64,000 bases of DNA from Eledone cirrhosa (GCA_964016885.1 OZ024743.1:165510610-165574609), one strand, 5' to 3'; positions 34,477 to 46,545 are shown, counted from the stretch's first letter. The notes: generated by a model not told the origin, from the sequence alone. Translations and numbers: made by a program.

Positions 34477-35230
34477 ACTGAGGATGTCTGTCTCTGTGTG
34501 TGTGTGAGTTTGAATCCCTAAAACTCGAGAACCACCCAACCGACTGTTTTCAAACTTTACACATGTAATACTTATGTTTCAGGGAGTGTTCTGAGCCAAA
34601 AAGGTTTCAAATTTTCAATGCCCTAGGGACAGCATTGGGCGATTTAGCGATCTCTCTCTAAAATTCTTAGTCTTTCTCTTTTTAGATAGATACATACATA
34701 TAACGTCGCGCCCTTATAATATCTGTCTGTATGTCTGGCTGTCTGCATTACGTCACTTCCCTGAGGATGTCTGTCTGTATGTGTGTGTCTGTGAGTTTGA
34801 ATCCCTAAAACTCGAGAAGTACCCAACCGATATTTTTCAAACTTTACATGTGTATTACTTATGTTACAGGGAGTGATATACATTTTAAAAAATTCAACAT
34901 TTTGATCACCTAGGACCCGCATTAGGTGAAAAACTGCGTTTTTAAGCTTTTTAGGGCTTTTTGAGGCATTACATCAGACCGATTTCCTTGAAATTGTAAC
35001 TATGTCTCTTCTTCATACTGTGAGCAAAGAAAATTCAACCTTTATAATGCTATTAGGTGAAAAACTTCATTTTTTCAGCTTTTGGGGGCTTTTTGGAGGC
35101 GTTACGTCTAGCCGATTTTCCCGAAATTTCAAAGCATATTATGCACATAAAAAAAATTCATTTTCTTGATCCCCTAGGGCCCGCATTAGCTGAAAACATG
35201 CATTTTCCTGCATCATCGAGGATAATCTTA
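34477..35230. repeat. imperfect tandem repeat, unit about 283 bp
   Basis: TGAGGATGTCTGTCT, GAGTTTGAATCCCTAAAACT, CGAGAA..ACCCAACCGA and TTCAAACTTTACA occur near 34479 and again near 34761. A block CTAGGACCCGCATTAGGTGA recurs in variant forms near 34912, 35050 and 35174. The unit looks like a dispersed mollusc repeat arranged in tandem. A short TA/GT tract (34430-34476) precedes it. Confidence 0.65.
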
Positions 35231-35379
35231 AAGATTATCCAGCCATCAGACTATTCGGTTTATTTTCTTTACATATTGTCCAGGCATGCAGTTTTTCCAC
35301 GATTAGGTCTGTTGGCGGCCCGCGTTCCAAAATACCTTATCCCGTGAAAAGCCGGGTACCACTGTATATATATATGTGT

Positions 35380-35960
35380 CGGGTCACTCTTGAGTGCTAC
35401 TGGTAACATGTAACGCAGTACAACCTGTAGCATGGTCGGGTCGTCGGCGACTAAACCGGCAACCCCACCAAGTTTACTTGGTGACGAGGGTGATTTTGGA
35501 CACCCTGCAGGACAAAATACAAAACCTGACAACGGCCATCCGAAAGTGTGTAAATATGTATATGCACATGTACATATGTATGTATATGTATATGTGTATA
35601 TACATGGGTGCCTGTGTATGTATATGCGCGGGGACATAGAAATAGTCCGGCTGGACACCCGATCGCGCGGTTAAACCACTGGGAGTGAAGGACCCCTAGC
35701 CTTTTTCACGGCATTCTTCTAGGAGAAGGCAACTCAAGAAACTGGGATAACTCCGATATAAAAGCTGCGGCTCAGTAGTTACCGATGATGTTGATCTTTT
35801 CTTCTTTTCGGATTATAGCTACTGTCGCTTAGAGAGTGGGATTGGCTCAGTGCAGTCCTTCCCAACTTTAAAAAATATCTTCACGCACAGGCATTGCACG
35901 ATAGAATTAATTAATAATGTTATATCGTGCAACAGCCATACTCGATGACGAGGAGGCAGC
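35380..35960. other. unassigned, probably a dispersed repeat
   Basis: Contains CCACCAAGTTTACTTGGTGA (a small palindrome at about 35466), a TATG-rich patch and AGACACCCGATCGCGCGGTT-like sequence. No coding motifs. The end (GTGCAACAGCCATACTCGAT) resembles 22168-22205. Confidence 0.4.
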
Positions 35961-35963
35961 CAT

Positions 35964-36152
<189 letters not shown>

Positions 36153-36189
36153 ATGTTTTGAGCAGGTTTGAAATTAGAAAATAGAATAG

Positions 36190-36382
36190 CTTTCACCGTA
36201 TTTCTTTTTTTGACTAAAGAAATTTTAGTCTGATAATAGGGTTTAGAACCCTCAGATAAATGGAAAAAGATGAGTATTGACGTACATATACGTCAATACT
36301 CATCTTTTTCCATTTATCTGATGGTTCTAAACCCCATTATCAGACTAAAATTTCTTTAGTAAAAAAAAATATACGGTGAAAG
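36190..36382. repeat. palindromic hairpin element
   Basis: Arms 36190-36284 and 36289-36382 (about 95 bp) pair around a 4-nt loop, from CTTTCACCGTA to TACGGTGAAAG, with few mismatches. It is bounded by simple repeats and has no coding capacity. Confidence 0.88.
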
Positions 36383-36384
36383 AT

Positions 36385-36385
36385 A

Positions 36386-36444
<59 letters not shown>

Positions 36445-36497
36445 TAAAATAACAGATTAAAGTTTAAGCAAAGGATCGCTGCTTTCACCCTTAACGT
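36385..36497. repeat. (TA)n plus half of the 1677 palindrome
   Basis: A TA array (to about 36441) is followed at 36445-36497 by ATAACAGATTAAAGTTTAAG and GCTGCTTTCACCCTTAACG, nearly identical to the left arm of the element at 1677-1805, after which the sequence diverges. Only one arm is present here. Confidence 0.8.
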
Positions 36498-36650
36498 TTA
36501 ATTAGGAATATACTCACTTATTTCCTAATGTTTGTTGAGTGAGTTGGAATTTGGCCGGAGCATCGCTAAAAGCTTTCTCGAATAATGTATTTATATATAT
36601 ATATATATATATACACACTCACATAATTATAAAACGGAGTTTATCAAATA

Positions 36651-37034
36651 GAATCGACACAGCCTCGGGCGTTTTCTCACTCTCACTTCATAATTCAATT
36701 AAGTCTGTATTATTAAAACACAAACTCAAGAAATTAGAGTGCACACTTATACGTTAATTAGTGAGAAAAATGATTTTGTGTGGATAGGAAAGTTTGAGTT
36801 TTCCGTCCCGACTAATGCATTAGTTTCTGCGATTCCGATCTGCCGTGCGTAGAAATTAGGTAATGTTAGTAAACCATGTTTGTTGGCTGGAGTCACATCT
36901 TCGGCGGGGGTTAGCCTCCCTGGAATGGAGTGGTCTGATAAGCTATCTAGTACATCACACTGATGGACATCGGCAAGTACAGAAGTAACCTAGACTTTAA
37001 GGAATATGTGACTTCATTTCAACGTGGAGGTAAG
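36651..37034. repeat. direct repeat, left copy (partner 37829-38233)
   Basis: Begins GAATCGACACAGCC and shares, in the same order, AAGTCTGTATTATTAAAACA, CACACTTATACGTTA, TAATGCATTAGTTTCT, GGGGGTTA.CCTC and GAAGTAACCTAGAC with 37829-38233. Divergence of roughly 15-20 percent by eye. The pair could be the terminal repeats of a small retroelement, since the retroelement-type domain at 37400-37830 lies between them, or a segmental duplication. No TG/CA termini, so an LTR assignment is not supported. Bases 36498-36650 and 37035-37360 show no named feature. Confidence 0.6.
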
Positions 37035-37399
37035 CCAGTCCTGACCATTCACGTGAAACACGTTGGCACTGATTCAAATTGAAATAAATGAACACACCAA
37101 AAGCATTCAGCGAGGACGCTTCTATAGAGTAAGGAAAAGCAGAGTTGCAAACTATAAACAAATATATCGAATTAGAATAAAGAAAATACAAAAGTTCGAC
37201 TTGCAACTTGAGGGTTAGTCCACTGGGAGTAACATTTTTATTTTATTTTACATCCAGAATAAATAATTGTTTAATAATAAAAATAAAAAAATTATAAACA
37301 AATCTATTTCAAATATCAACAACACAACAGATATTTAAAACCGGGAAATGAAGGGAAGGGCAAGGGCTCTGGGATCACAGAAGAATGGGAGGGGAGGGT

Positions 37400-37830
37400 G
37401 ATGGGTTCTAGGCTTAGTGTGCGACGGTGTTGTGGCTGCGCCCCACAGACAAGACCATAAAAGTATTTCCACGGACAATGACCAGCGACACCCGCTGCAA
37501 CAACCACCCCACCTCACGGGGATCTTTCCTCAGATGAATGCTGACGTTCCGATCTTGCGGAGGAGCTCAGCAGTGCAGGGATCAAGTACGCGTGACGTCT
37601 CGATGGTGACCGGTGCGAAAAGGAAGCGGCCGGACAATTCCCAGTATTTGTTTGCCTTCCTTTTCTCTGCATTGCGGGCCGCAGTACCGGGGTTTGTGAC
37701 CGAAGCGATTAAGTTCGAGGCAAAGAATGTGTCGCAACATGTGGCGTCCCAAATAAGGACTCTACCTCCTTCGAATGGGAAGAGAGTAATTCCGTCAGTG
37801 CGCTTGCCGTCTCAGCGGTCGAGGCCTGGA
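37400..37830 (-). pseudogene. unnamed retroelement-associated domain, copy 1
   Basis: Minus-strand reading from about 37830 gives DGITLFPFEGGRVLIWDATC, then NAEKRKANKYWELSGRFLFA and PVTIETSRVLDP. After a frameshift it continues as PREVGWLLQRVSLVIVRGN. The same order is found at 47781-48167. I recall very similar sequences (DG-TL-PW, G--LVWD-TC-DT, E--K--KY--L, FVP--VET-GPWG, QRISLAIQRGNA) at the C-terminus of retroelement-like proteins of marine invertebrates; the D...D-T spacing would suit a nuclease fold, but that is inference. No function is assigned. Confidence 0.55.
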
Positions 37831-38233
37831 ATCGACACAGCCACAGTCGCTTTCTCATTCACTGAATAATTTAATTAAGTCTGTATTATTAAAACACAAA
37901 CGCAAGAAATTATAGTACACACTTATACGTTATTTAGTGAGATAAACGATTTCGTGAGAGTAGGAAATATGATTTTCCGATCCCGGATTAATGCATTAGT
38001 TTCTATAATTCCGATCTTCCAGCGGTAGCCCAAATGGGACCACCGTGCGCAGAATTTAGGTAGTGTCAGTAAACATTACGTAAGTTATCTGGAATCAGGT
38101 ATTCAACGGGGGTTATCCTCTCTGGAATATATGGAGAGGTCCAATTAGCTATCCAGTACACCGCACTGATGGACATTGGTGAGTATAGAAGTAACCTAGA
38201 CCTTCAGTGACTCGTGACTTCACATCAACATAG
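37829..38233. repeat. direct repeat, right copy (partner 36651-37034)
   Basis: Same order of blocks as the left copy, with a roughly 20-bp insertion near 38020. It lies directly beside the start of the domain pseudogene at 37400-37830. Confidence 0.6.
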
Positions 38234-38377
38234 AGTACTACAACAAGTGCATTGTGGGCAGAGGATCCTACTTTGAAAGAGATTAGAGTTTGTACTTCTT
38301 TGAAATTGATCAATGTCTTTCCCGATGAAGTCTGAAAACTTCCTGAATGCACCTTGTATATATAAAATAAAGTTATA

Positions 38378-38549
38378 TACCGTATTTCCCGGCGCTGAAG
38401 ACGCTTCGTCCTCGAGGACGCAACTTTATTTTGACAACCAAAGTTTTGGAAAAAAATAATAAACAACCTTCGACCTCCATGAGGCATGGTAGATTTTTGA
38501 GACTTATTTTATGAAAAAAATTGCGTCTTCGACGCCGGGAAATACGGTA
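38378..38549. mobile_element. TIR-type MITE
   Basis: Starts TACCGTATTTCCCGGCGCTG and ends CGCCGGGAAATACGGTA; further internal pairing includes AAGACGC/GCGTCTT. The flanks are TA on both sides, so a TA target duplication is possible. This terminal sequence resembles widely distributed DNA-transposon ends in animal genomes, but I do not name the superfamily. The interior has no coding capacity. Bases 38234-38377 and 38550-38885 hold nothing I can name. Confidence 0.75.
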
Positions 38550-38884
38550 TACACAAAAGAAATAACTTAAACTGCGTGTACTCATTTTTAGTATATAAAC
38601 AAGCCAAATGGGAAAAACATTTTTCAAGCCTAGTTGGGTTTTCCTGAGAAGGTATGTATATCAACAACTACAAGGAAACACATAATTCAGGGGCTTATAT
38701 ACCCTATCACTTATAGTAGTATCCTGAAATTGACGTAACAATTTGCATAACATTAGCACCGATTTTGAGAGTTAATTAGAGTTAATCAACACTTATATTA
38801 CGTTGAGTGTTAAGCAGCCGAAATATATGATAAAGCTATATCTGTGTATAATCAGAATATATATAAGCACATACGCACACAGAG

Positions 38885-38885
<1 letters not shown>

Positions 38886-38954
<69 letters not shown>

Positions 38955-38965
38955 ATATATATATA
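38886..38965. repeat. (CA)n microsatellite
   Basis: CA dinucleotides followed by a short TA/TG run. Confidence 0.97.
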
Positions 38966-39267
38966 TATTTGTTTGTGTGTGTGTATGTATAATAACATAA
39001 TAATAAAAAGACGATTTGTTATATTTTCATTGCGTTTATTGATCGGTGACGTGCGTTTCGCTATTGATCAGCTCAAGGTTCGATTTGTATCAATTTCGCC
39101 CAACTCTAGAATGAAAAGCTCGTAGGACCTCTGCTGTGGTAATGACAGAATGAACCACGTTACACTCTGGATATATATATATATATATATATATATACTG
39201 TCCAGAAATAGCCGTCAAAACGGCTTGAGCTCTGCCGTTGGGGGTCATACTTTTTCATATATATATA

Positions 39268-39453
<186 letters not shown>

Positions 39454-39495
39454 CTTCTTCTTGAGACATCTCGCCATCGAACGTGAAGCATACAC

Positions 39496-41640
39496 AAAGT
39501 TATTGTTCCAGAATTCACGATTTCTCATCGCAGCAAGATCACATTCCGTGAGGCCAACAGAGTCCCAATAATTGTGTTTGGACGTCCTACTCGGCGCTTG
39601 CATCAGAGAAGCAGTTTCCCTGCAATGTTCATCATGGCAGAAAACGTGACCAGCAACATCCATGTGATGGGATCGAACTTTCGATGAAACTAATGGCTGG
39701 TCACCATAAAGAACCTTGTTGGTATTGTGACTTTGCCACGAAATGTTGAACACCACATATAACATCTTGGTGTAGGAACCATCAAGTCTCTTTGATCGAG
39801 TGACACTGAAAGTCCATGACTCCGAACCATAAAGCAAGATGGCCTCAACAGTGGTCTTGAAGAGCATGTACATCGTAGATCTTGGGATGGGAGCTTTCCA
39901 TACATTTTGTAGTGAATTTATTGTACTCAATGCTTGACTACTTCTGTTGTTCATATCATACTCAAAGTCAATATAACCACCCAGATATCAAAAATCATGA
40001 ACCAGTTTGTTTAATAGGTGAACCGTCAGAAGCATGTAGTTGACAGACAGGGGATGGATTCAAAAGCATAGATTTAGTCTTCGAAGCACTGAGGAACAAA
40101 CCCACATCCTAGCAGAGAGGAAGACCTTAGTTGCTTCGATGGTATCCTCCAGAAGAGCGATGTCATCTGTATAGTCAAAATCCGGGAGCACAATAACTTG
40201 ATGACGGCGACTTCGACGTCTCTTGGTGGTTATACCGTCACTATCTGTGATGGCAATGCGAAGGACGTAGTCCAAACATATAAATAGGTACAGAGTAAGT
40301 GGATCACGCTGCAGATTACCTGTATCGATTGTAATCATTGTAAACATGCTGGTTTCTTCCCCAGGTGTAAGGACAACAGGTGAGATATTCTCATACATGA
40401 CACGAATAGCAACAACTGCATCCGGAAGAATTCGATAAGCTTCAAGAATCAGGAAAAGTTTGGTACGATCAACTAAATCAAAAGCTTTACGGAAATAAAT
40501 AAACGTTAGAACTGCTTCCTTATCATAATTCTTAAGCTCCTCAACAATTTTCGGAGACCGTTTTTATTTGGTCGAAGAACTGCGTCAATAACTGGACAGA
40601 TTCTTTTCAGCAAACAACGATTGTAAATCTTGGAGGCAACCTGAGTGAGAGATATGCCTCAGTAGTTGTCTGTGAAACACAGACCCCCTTTTTTTGGAAT
40701 TGGAGAAAGACCTGATACACCCCACTCATTAGGTTGATTGCCATTGTATTTTCATTGCAGAGCGTCTGAAGAACAGTCTTCATCTTGGGGAGTTTCCAGA
40801 ACTTTAGTGGTAGGCCATCAAGATTAGGAGCTTTCCCATTTTTTATTTGACGGACTACTAAGCTGATTTCATCTTGATAGAACTCTCCATGTTTGATGCT
40901 ATATTAATTTCAGCAAAAGTTGGAACATTTAAGAGGTTTTTGAAATTATTCTTTCATATCTTAAGGCATGATTTACCCTCGACAAAGATGACACTTCGAG
41001 TTTTTTTTCCGGAATGCTCCTTAACCAGATTCCAGTCATCCCACGTGACAGCTGGGGTAGTAGGATGTTCAAAGGAAAGTAGGATATTATTTATCTTTTT
41101 GTCCTTAGAACTGTCATAAATCTCGCATAGAGTGTTCTCCGAATCTTGAATGTCTCCGATAGAAGCATGAAGGTTTCCTTTCGAGCAGCTGCAACCTCAT
41201 GCTAATGAACATTTCCTTCAGAGAAGGAAAAAGATATGGCGTTGTCAATATTGTCAGCGAGATTGGGGTCAGCTGCAACAGCGCGCCAGAATAGGTTCTT
41301 CTTTTTAGAAGGCTGAGGTTTAGTGTTGCTTTAACTACATGATGGCCATTGCCAATTCCTGTTCCACCAACATTTACAATAAATGACGAGATCTATCTAA
41401 CTAAAATCGTTCCTTAGAGACCTGTAGATCCAGAGTTTGCTCATGTTTATCTGAAATGATAGGTTACCGATGATCAAATTACAATGGTGAATGAAATCGA
41501 TTAGGTACTGGCCATTTCTGTTGGTTGATTGGTGAAGACGGAAGCCATTGTTCACTTTAGCACTCATGTCTGACCCAATGAGTAACATAGTGTGTAGTAA
41601 GACTGTGTTAATTGTGTTGCTCAACTTTTGATAGATATTT
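39496..41640 (-). pseudogene. LINE 4: endonuclease-reverse transcriptase relic
   Basis: Minus strand. An endonuclease piece near 41624-41397 has FRLHQSTNRNGQYLIDFIHH and CNLIIGN. Reverse transcriptase pieces follow: FIYFRKAFDLVDR (near 40470; catalytic Asp replaced by Tyr), AIRVMYENISPVVLTPGEE, a TG-LQ-DPL block and FDYTDDIALLEDTIEA (YTDD in place of YADD). The last part, 39954-39450, has ILLYGSESWTFSVTRSKRLD and AGHVFCHDEH and then runs into the TG array. The element differs in sequence from LINEs A/B and LINE 3. Several stops and shifts and altered catalytic residues make it dead. The 5' part beyond about 41640 is missing or unrecognisable. Confidence 0.75.
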
Positions 41641-41784
41641 CCAACTTCTATTTTCAGACATGACGTTGTGAGGAAGAAAACGAAAAAATCACTGTAGTTT
41701 TCGAATTTCCTTTAAATGTGGCAACAAGAATGCGTTCATCAAAAGAAGAGGTACCAATTTACACACACACATATATATATATAT

Positions 41785-42197
41785 AAAATATTATAAAATA
41801 AGAAGGAATAATAGACACAATATATACCCATTTTTTCTTCGTCCCGACTGTACAATTTCGCTGGTCACTATGCAAAGATGTTATATCATAGATATGTAAC
41901 ATTGTTGTGAGGTAAGCCAGCTTATCAAGGGAGCACCTCAGGGAAGAGCCCTAACTACATACGTCCGTAGCATGCGAGAAAATCTCAAAAAGGCGGAGGG
42001 AGACTCTATCACGTGATATACCGGTCAAGAAAGGGGATTAATCCCTTGTAGCAGTGAAACATATCTCAGAAGGCGGAGGGAGATATTGATATGATACATA
42101 GGCTACAGAGGGGTTGTAAGGTTGACTAGTGTATATAGTGTTTGCTTGAAAGCAGTCACTATACTTCCGTGGTTACTCTACCGTGAGGGAGTTAGAG
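41785..42197. other. unassigned, with a short direct repeat
   Basis: AAAATATTATAAAATAAGAA at about 41787 recurs at 42371. AAGGCGGAGGGAGA occurs twice (about 41990 and 42070). The block between could be a short retroelement terminal repeat, but I see no diagnostic ends. Confidence 0.35.
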
Positions 42198-42506
42198 ACA
42201 ATAATGAGAGGTATACAGATATATGTGTATACATACATATACATGTATATATAAACATATTTTTCACAAGTATGTGAGATTGTATGTTGTCGACCTTAAC
42301 CAGTGTTGCTCTATGATTATGAGAGACAAGATAATCGAAATAATTAAATTGACACAATATCAGAGCTATGTAAAATATTATAAAATAAGAAGGAGCAACA
42401 CTGGTTAAGGTCGACAACATACAATCTCACATACTTGTGAAAAATATATGTTTATATATACATGTATATGTATGTATGCACATATATCTGTATACCTCTC
42501 ATTATT
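42198..42506. repeat. foldback element
   Basis: Arms 42198-42311 and 42393-42506 are reverse complements (from ACAATAATGAGAGGTATACA to AACCAGTGTTGCTC), with an 81-nt loop that carries the direct repeat from 41787. The right arm ends exactly where the SINE at 42508 begins. Confidence 0.85.
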
Positions 42507-42507
42507 G

Positions 42508-42692
42508 GTGGATTGGCAGTATCGGTAGAGAGTCGGACGCCATGCTTTCCAGCATAGTTACGTCCCTTTACGGTCTGAGTTCAAATCCCGTCGAGGTTAA
42601 CTTTGCCTTTCATCCTTACGGGGTCGATAAAATAAAGTACCAGTAATGTACTGGGTAATTGCTGGCCTTGTGCCAAAAGTAGAAACAATTAT
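42508..42692 (+). repeat. tRNA-derived SINE, cephalopod type (complete)
   Basis: Head with ATTGGCAGTATCGGTAGAG (A-box region) and GAGTTCAAATCCCGTC (B-box), core GCCTTTCATCCTTACGGGGT and AATAAAGTACCAGTAATG, tail GCTGGCCTTGTGCCAAAAGT and AACAATTATT. The best-preserved SINE in the window, with relatives at 23936, 47270 (minus) and 56301. Confidence 0.9.
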
Positions 42693-43158
42693 TGTATATA
42701 TATATATATACACACACACATGAAAAGACTGTGATTATGGCTGGAACACATTTGATCATATGTCTGCTCAATCAGGACTGACCTCAAGCTAAACTACTAC
42801 TACTACTACTATGCACTAACATGACAGTTCCCATATTTCTTCCTCCTCTATGCTATCAAGCTTTTGTTATTTGGACACTTGTTTTATATTTAGATGTAAT
42901 TAAGTATGGTCTTGATCATTGGGAGTTAATTAATGTGCTCATGGACACAAGGCACTGACGTTTACGAGGTAAAAATCACCAATCTCTCTCTACTGCTTGT
43001 CCAATAACTGTTATTTGATTTTTTTCTCTTGTTGTTTAACTCCATGTCAGCCTTGATCGATCCGATCTGGGATCAAAGGCATTCTAGCAATGATCATCAT
43101 TGTGATTTAAAACTACAATTTCCAACACGTCCTTCATTTTGTATGTATATATGTATAT
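42693..43158. other. unassigned
   Basis: Contains a short TA/CA tract and (CTA)n at about 42794-42812; nothing else recognised. Confidence 0.4.
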
Positions 43159-43264
<106 letters not shown>

Positions 43265-43365
43265 AATCTAATCTGACGCCTTAACCACTCTGCTAATTCG
43301 CCGCTTTGTTATCTACAGTGAAATATAACGCAACATTCGACGGTCGAATGAGGAAGCCTCTATAT

Positions 43366-43430
43366 CACAGGTTCTCAACCTATTTCGGCCATTTTTCAAT
43401 ATACTACTGATTCTGATATCAGTAGATAAA
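43366..43430. mobile_element. hAT terminal sequence
   Basis: CACAGGTTCTCAACCTATTT followed by CGGCCATTTTTCAATA, homologous to 7604-7725. It lies about 0.5 kb beyond the 3' end of the transposase pseudogene and is the likely end of that transposon. I could not identify the opposite end with confidence. Bases 43431-43956 show no named feature. Confidence 0.5.
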
Positions 43431-43956
43431 AATTGATTAACAATATTCCAAAGATACCATTGCAGGCAGTTGAGAGTATAAATACATTCCTTGAAAGGAA
43501 GTATATAAATTTCAAAAAAAGGAACATAAATGTTCTTTTTTATGAATAAGGACCAGTTGAATTTGTTATATTCCCACGAGGCGATACCAGCTATTTTGGA
43601 TATTTATACACTCTGTCTATCCAAAAAGTGCTCACATCTATAGAAGAAAGTGGCAATTATATCATTTCAAAACTTTCCAATTTTCCCTTTAATGAAACAG
43701 ACAGAATAAATGTTGACATCTAACTTGATGTCCCCTCCGCTTTGTGAGGTTAGAGACAGCGGAAAAGGGTTTTCATGACCACGTGGGAGGGTATATTTAT
43801 TAGTAAATGGTTAAATATATACAACAAATGAGTAAGTGAATTGTGGTAGATGGTTTCCAATCCAGTCAGACTGCGACTACAAATAAACAAAAAATTGTTA
43901 GTTTGCTTCGTAACAAGTTTTCGGATAAATCGACTTACTTTATCTTTGACTTCATT

Positions 43957-45706
43957 TCAATGGGACCCTTGAGCTTCATGGAGTCTAGCTAACTCTTTGA
44001 CGTCAGGTTGGATTTTCGTAAGATGTAGCCGGAAATCTCCACGTGTAATTACATTGTAGCGGTTGAGAGCCTTACTATGCAGTCTGGAAACAGCGTCAAA
44101 CCCGCTCTCGACTAAGTATGAGCTTGGAAAAGGCAGAGCAAATCTCTTAGCCTCTACATGTAGGAGTGGAAATCGACGCTGAATTTCCTCTTGCATCCCA
44201 AAAAAGGTGTTCACCTATTTTGGAAAATCTAATTTTGGTTATGTCATCTGTTTGAAGTTCAATGAATTCTTTCTGAAATTTAACGTCCACATGGTCGACG
44301 TTAACTATGGCGGGATCTGCCATCCACATTGGGATATCCATCTGCAAAAGGTCAACCAACTGTTCTCTCATGTTTTCTTGTAGCGCACGGAGGTGAGCGG
44401 TATAAATTTGGATTTGGTCATCGCTCACAATGTTTTGAACATTGGCGACAATAGGAAAATTATAGAATTCCCGTCGACAAAGATTCCTTTCAATGACATT
44501 CAATTTGGCCAGGAATGTTTTCACAGCATTCCCTGCTTTAAGCAAGGTGATCTTCTTCCCCTGAAAATTCATAATGAGGCTTTTGCATTTGCCGAAGATG
44601 TCGACGAGGTAGGCGCAGTCTTGCCTCACATAGAGGGTTTTCTTGTACAGTTCTGTGTTGCGTCCTCGAAGGAACTTAATGATAGAGTCAAATTGTTCAA
44701 AGAAGCGAGTAAGGCACTTGCCCTTTGAAAGCCACTTCACTTCTGTATTCTCGAATTCTTCGTCATTATTTTGGCACAATTTCCCGGAAAATTCGTTCAT
44801 TGAGGGCATGACATTTGATAAAATTGATGACATCAATGACCACCTGCAAGGACTTGCTCAGTGGCTCACTGAGTTTCTTCGCAGCCAAGTGTTGTCGATG
44901 AATGACACAATGAACAGCAAATACATATGGATTTTCTCTCTTCAGAAGAGTGACGAAATCCTTATGTTGGCTGACCATTGTTCTTGCGCCGTCCGTAGCA
45001 CATGACACAATGTTGTTAAGAGGTATCGCTTTTTCTTTGACAGATTCAAAGATGGTGGCACCTTTAGTATCTGTGGCTAGATTCAAAGTTAAGAGGAGCT
45101 CCTCGTGCATTTCGTTTCCGTGGAAAAATCGCACGTATCCCAGTAGTAAGGACTGATTTCTGGAAAGCGTTCTTTCATCAAGCTGCAAAGCAAACTGTGT
45201 CGATTTCAAGATGCTGCATCATTTGTATTCAACATTTTCCGCCATTTCGTCTTTACTCAGCGGAATACATTTCAAGATCTTTAACGGGTTCTGATGTAGT
45301 ACTGTTGAAAGAACTTCTGAGATGACAGGAGCTACCAATGTTTCACCCAAGGCTTGCCACACTTTGCAATTATGTTGGCAATGTTATAAGATGCGACAAG
45401 TCCATCAACTTTTGAAAAGGCAGAAGAAATTAGTGTTGTTTTCTGAAATCAGTCCCTAAGAGTCTGAAAGTGTGTTAGATCTTTATATCTCTTATCGGGG
45501 TGCCTCATCTCCAGGTGTCTACACAAACGCGACGGCTTGATCGCCTCATTCGAAAAGGACTCCTTGCAAATTAAACACATAGGTGACAGGTGGTTCGACG
45601 GCAATGGGATGAATCCGAACCGTAAGTAATCAACGCTGTACTGCCTGCATTTTTTCTTCATTGCTGCGGCCATTTTCTGTTTATCGAATGTGTTTGGTAA
45701 GATCAC
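43957..45706 (-). pseudogene. hAT transposase pseudogene (ZBED5/FAM200-like)
   Basis: Minus strand, in four blocks. 45706-45449 has a BED-type zinc finger: CLICKESFSNEAIKPSRLCR and HLEMRHPDK. 45209-44766 has QLDERTLSRNQSLLLGYVRF, CATDGARTMVSQHKDFVTLL (a catalytic-core region) and HCVIHRQHLAAKKL. 44836-44147 has VKWLSKGKCLTRFFEQFDSI and later DDITKIRFSK. 44214-43957 has ESGFDAVSRL and ITRGDFRLHL, the hAT dimerisation end. This architecture matches the transposase family from which vertebrate ZBED5 and FAM200 genes were domesticated. Frame changes between blocks and missing parts mean it is not functional here. The alternative, an exapted gene with introns, lacks clear splice sites. Confidence 0.8.
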
Positions 45707-46430
45707 GCAAAGATTCGCCTATATAAGCCTATAACACTATGTATAAGGAACTTACTATAATGAGTCCTGTTCCAGTATGATAAAGTTTCAAGTAATGTTC
45801 TGGAATAACGCTTTGTAATAAACGCAACTGCAATGATGCTGCAATTGTAATGGATGACTGTTGAAGATTGCAAAAGCCCTTCCTTAAGCCCAAGGCTATA
45901 ACAGAAGACTTGATCGTAGTATGTAGTAGAATACAGTCACAGTCAGTCAGTTTATTTTGATAAGCAAACGTTTATATAGGAATAACAACAACCTAGTTAT
46001 AGAATAAATGATGTGGAAATGCAATGAAGAGACGATGATGTCAAGCAAACCGAATGTTAGTAAGATTGAGCAGAACGGGTCAGTGAATTCAATTCATGAA
46101 TAATGTTGTTCTTGTCGCTAAGACGACGTAGTGATAAGACGTGATAATACTAAGTTAAGATACATTACTTATTAAGTCGAAGTTACTGAAATTATCGCCC
46201 TTACCTTAATGCACGACCGTCAGTGAAAGCTCGTTGCGTTGAGTCAATAATTTCAGACATGAAATACATTGTTATCGGTGAAGGAGGGACAAAATTCTAA
46301 CTGGCTGCGCTCAAAGTGTCCTTGACCCAGTTGACTGTGGGGTTTTCTATTTTTAGGATCTCAATTGCCGGTTAATGTCTAGACACGCGTGCACACCTGT
46401 TCGCAGCTGCGGTCAGACAATAGTTATGCT
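45707..46430. other. unassigned
   Basis: May include the 5' non-coding part of the hAT element. No other feature seen. Confidence 0.35.
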
Positions 46431-46545
46431 GTCTGCATGCTCATTCAAATGCTTCACACTGGCTGTCTCAGAGACGTACAAATATGGCTTATAAAGTTTA
46501 CCAAAGAAAAGAGCCTTCTAGCGCCCCCCCCCCCCCCCCTAAAAT
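46431..46545 (+). repeat. dispersed repeat with poly-C (partner of 22425)
   Basis: CTCATTCAAATGCTTCACAC, GACGTACAAATATGGCT and AGAGCCTTCTAGCG then poly-C (46525-46540) match 22425-22545. Confidence 0.6.

Noticed and set aside
34477..35230. CRISPR-like array because of regularly spaced repeats
   Set aside because: Units are about 283 bp, imperfect and in a eukaryotic genome; no short repeats with unique spacers.
36651..38233. Intact LTR retrotransposon
   Set aside because: The direct repeats lack TG...CA ends, and there is no primer-binding site, polypurine tract or gag/pol between them.
38378..38430. Hammerhead ribozyme at CTGAAGACGC
   Set aside because: Only the CTGAAGA box is present; there is no GAAA box at a suitable distance, and the sequence is explained as a transposon terminal inverted repeat.
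41785..42395. Solo LTR bounded by AAAATATTATAAAATAAGAA
   Set aside because: The direct repeat is short and AT-rich, and the right copy lies in the loop of a foldback; there is no target duplication.
42508..42600. Genuine tRNA gene
   Set aside because: A- and B-box-like sequences exist, but the arms do not fold into a proper cloverleaf and a SINE body follows directly; the same head is found in several copies.
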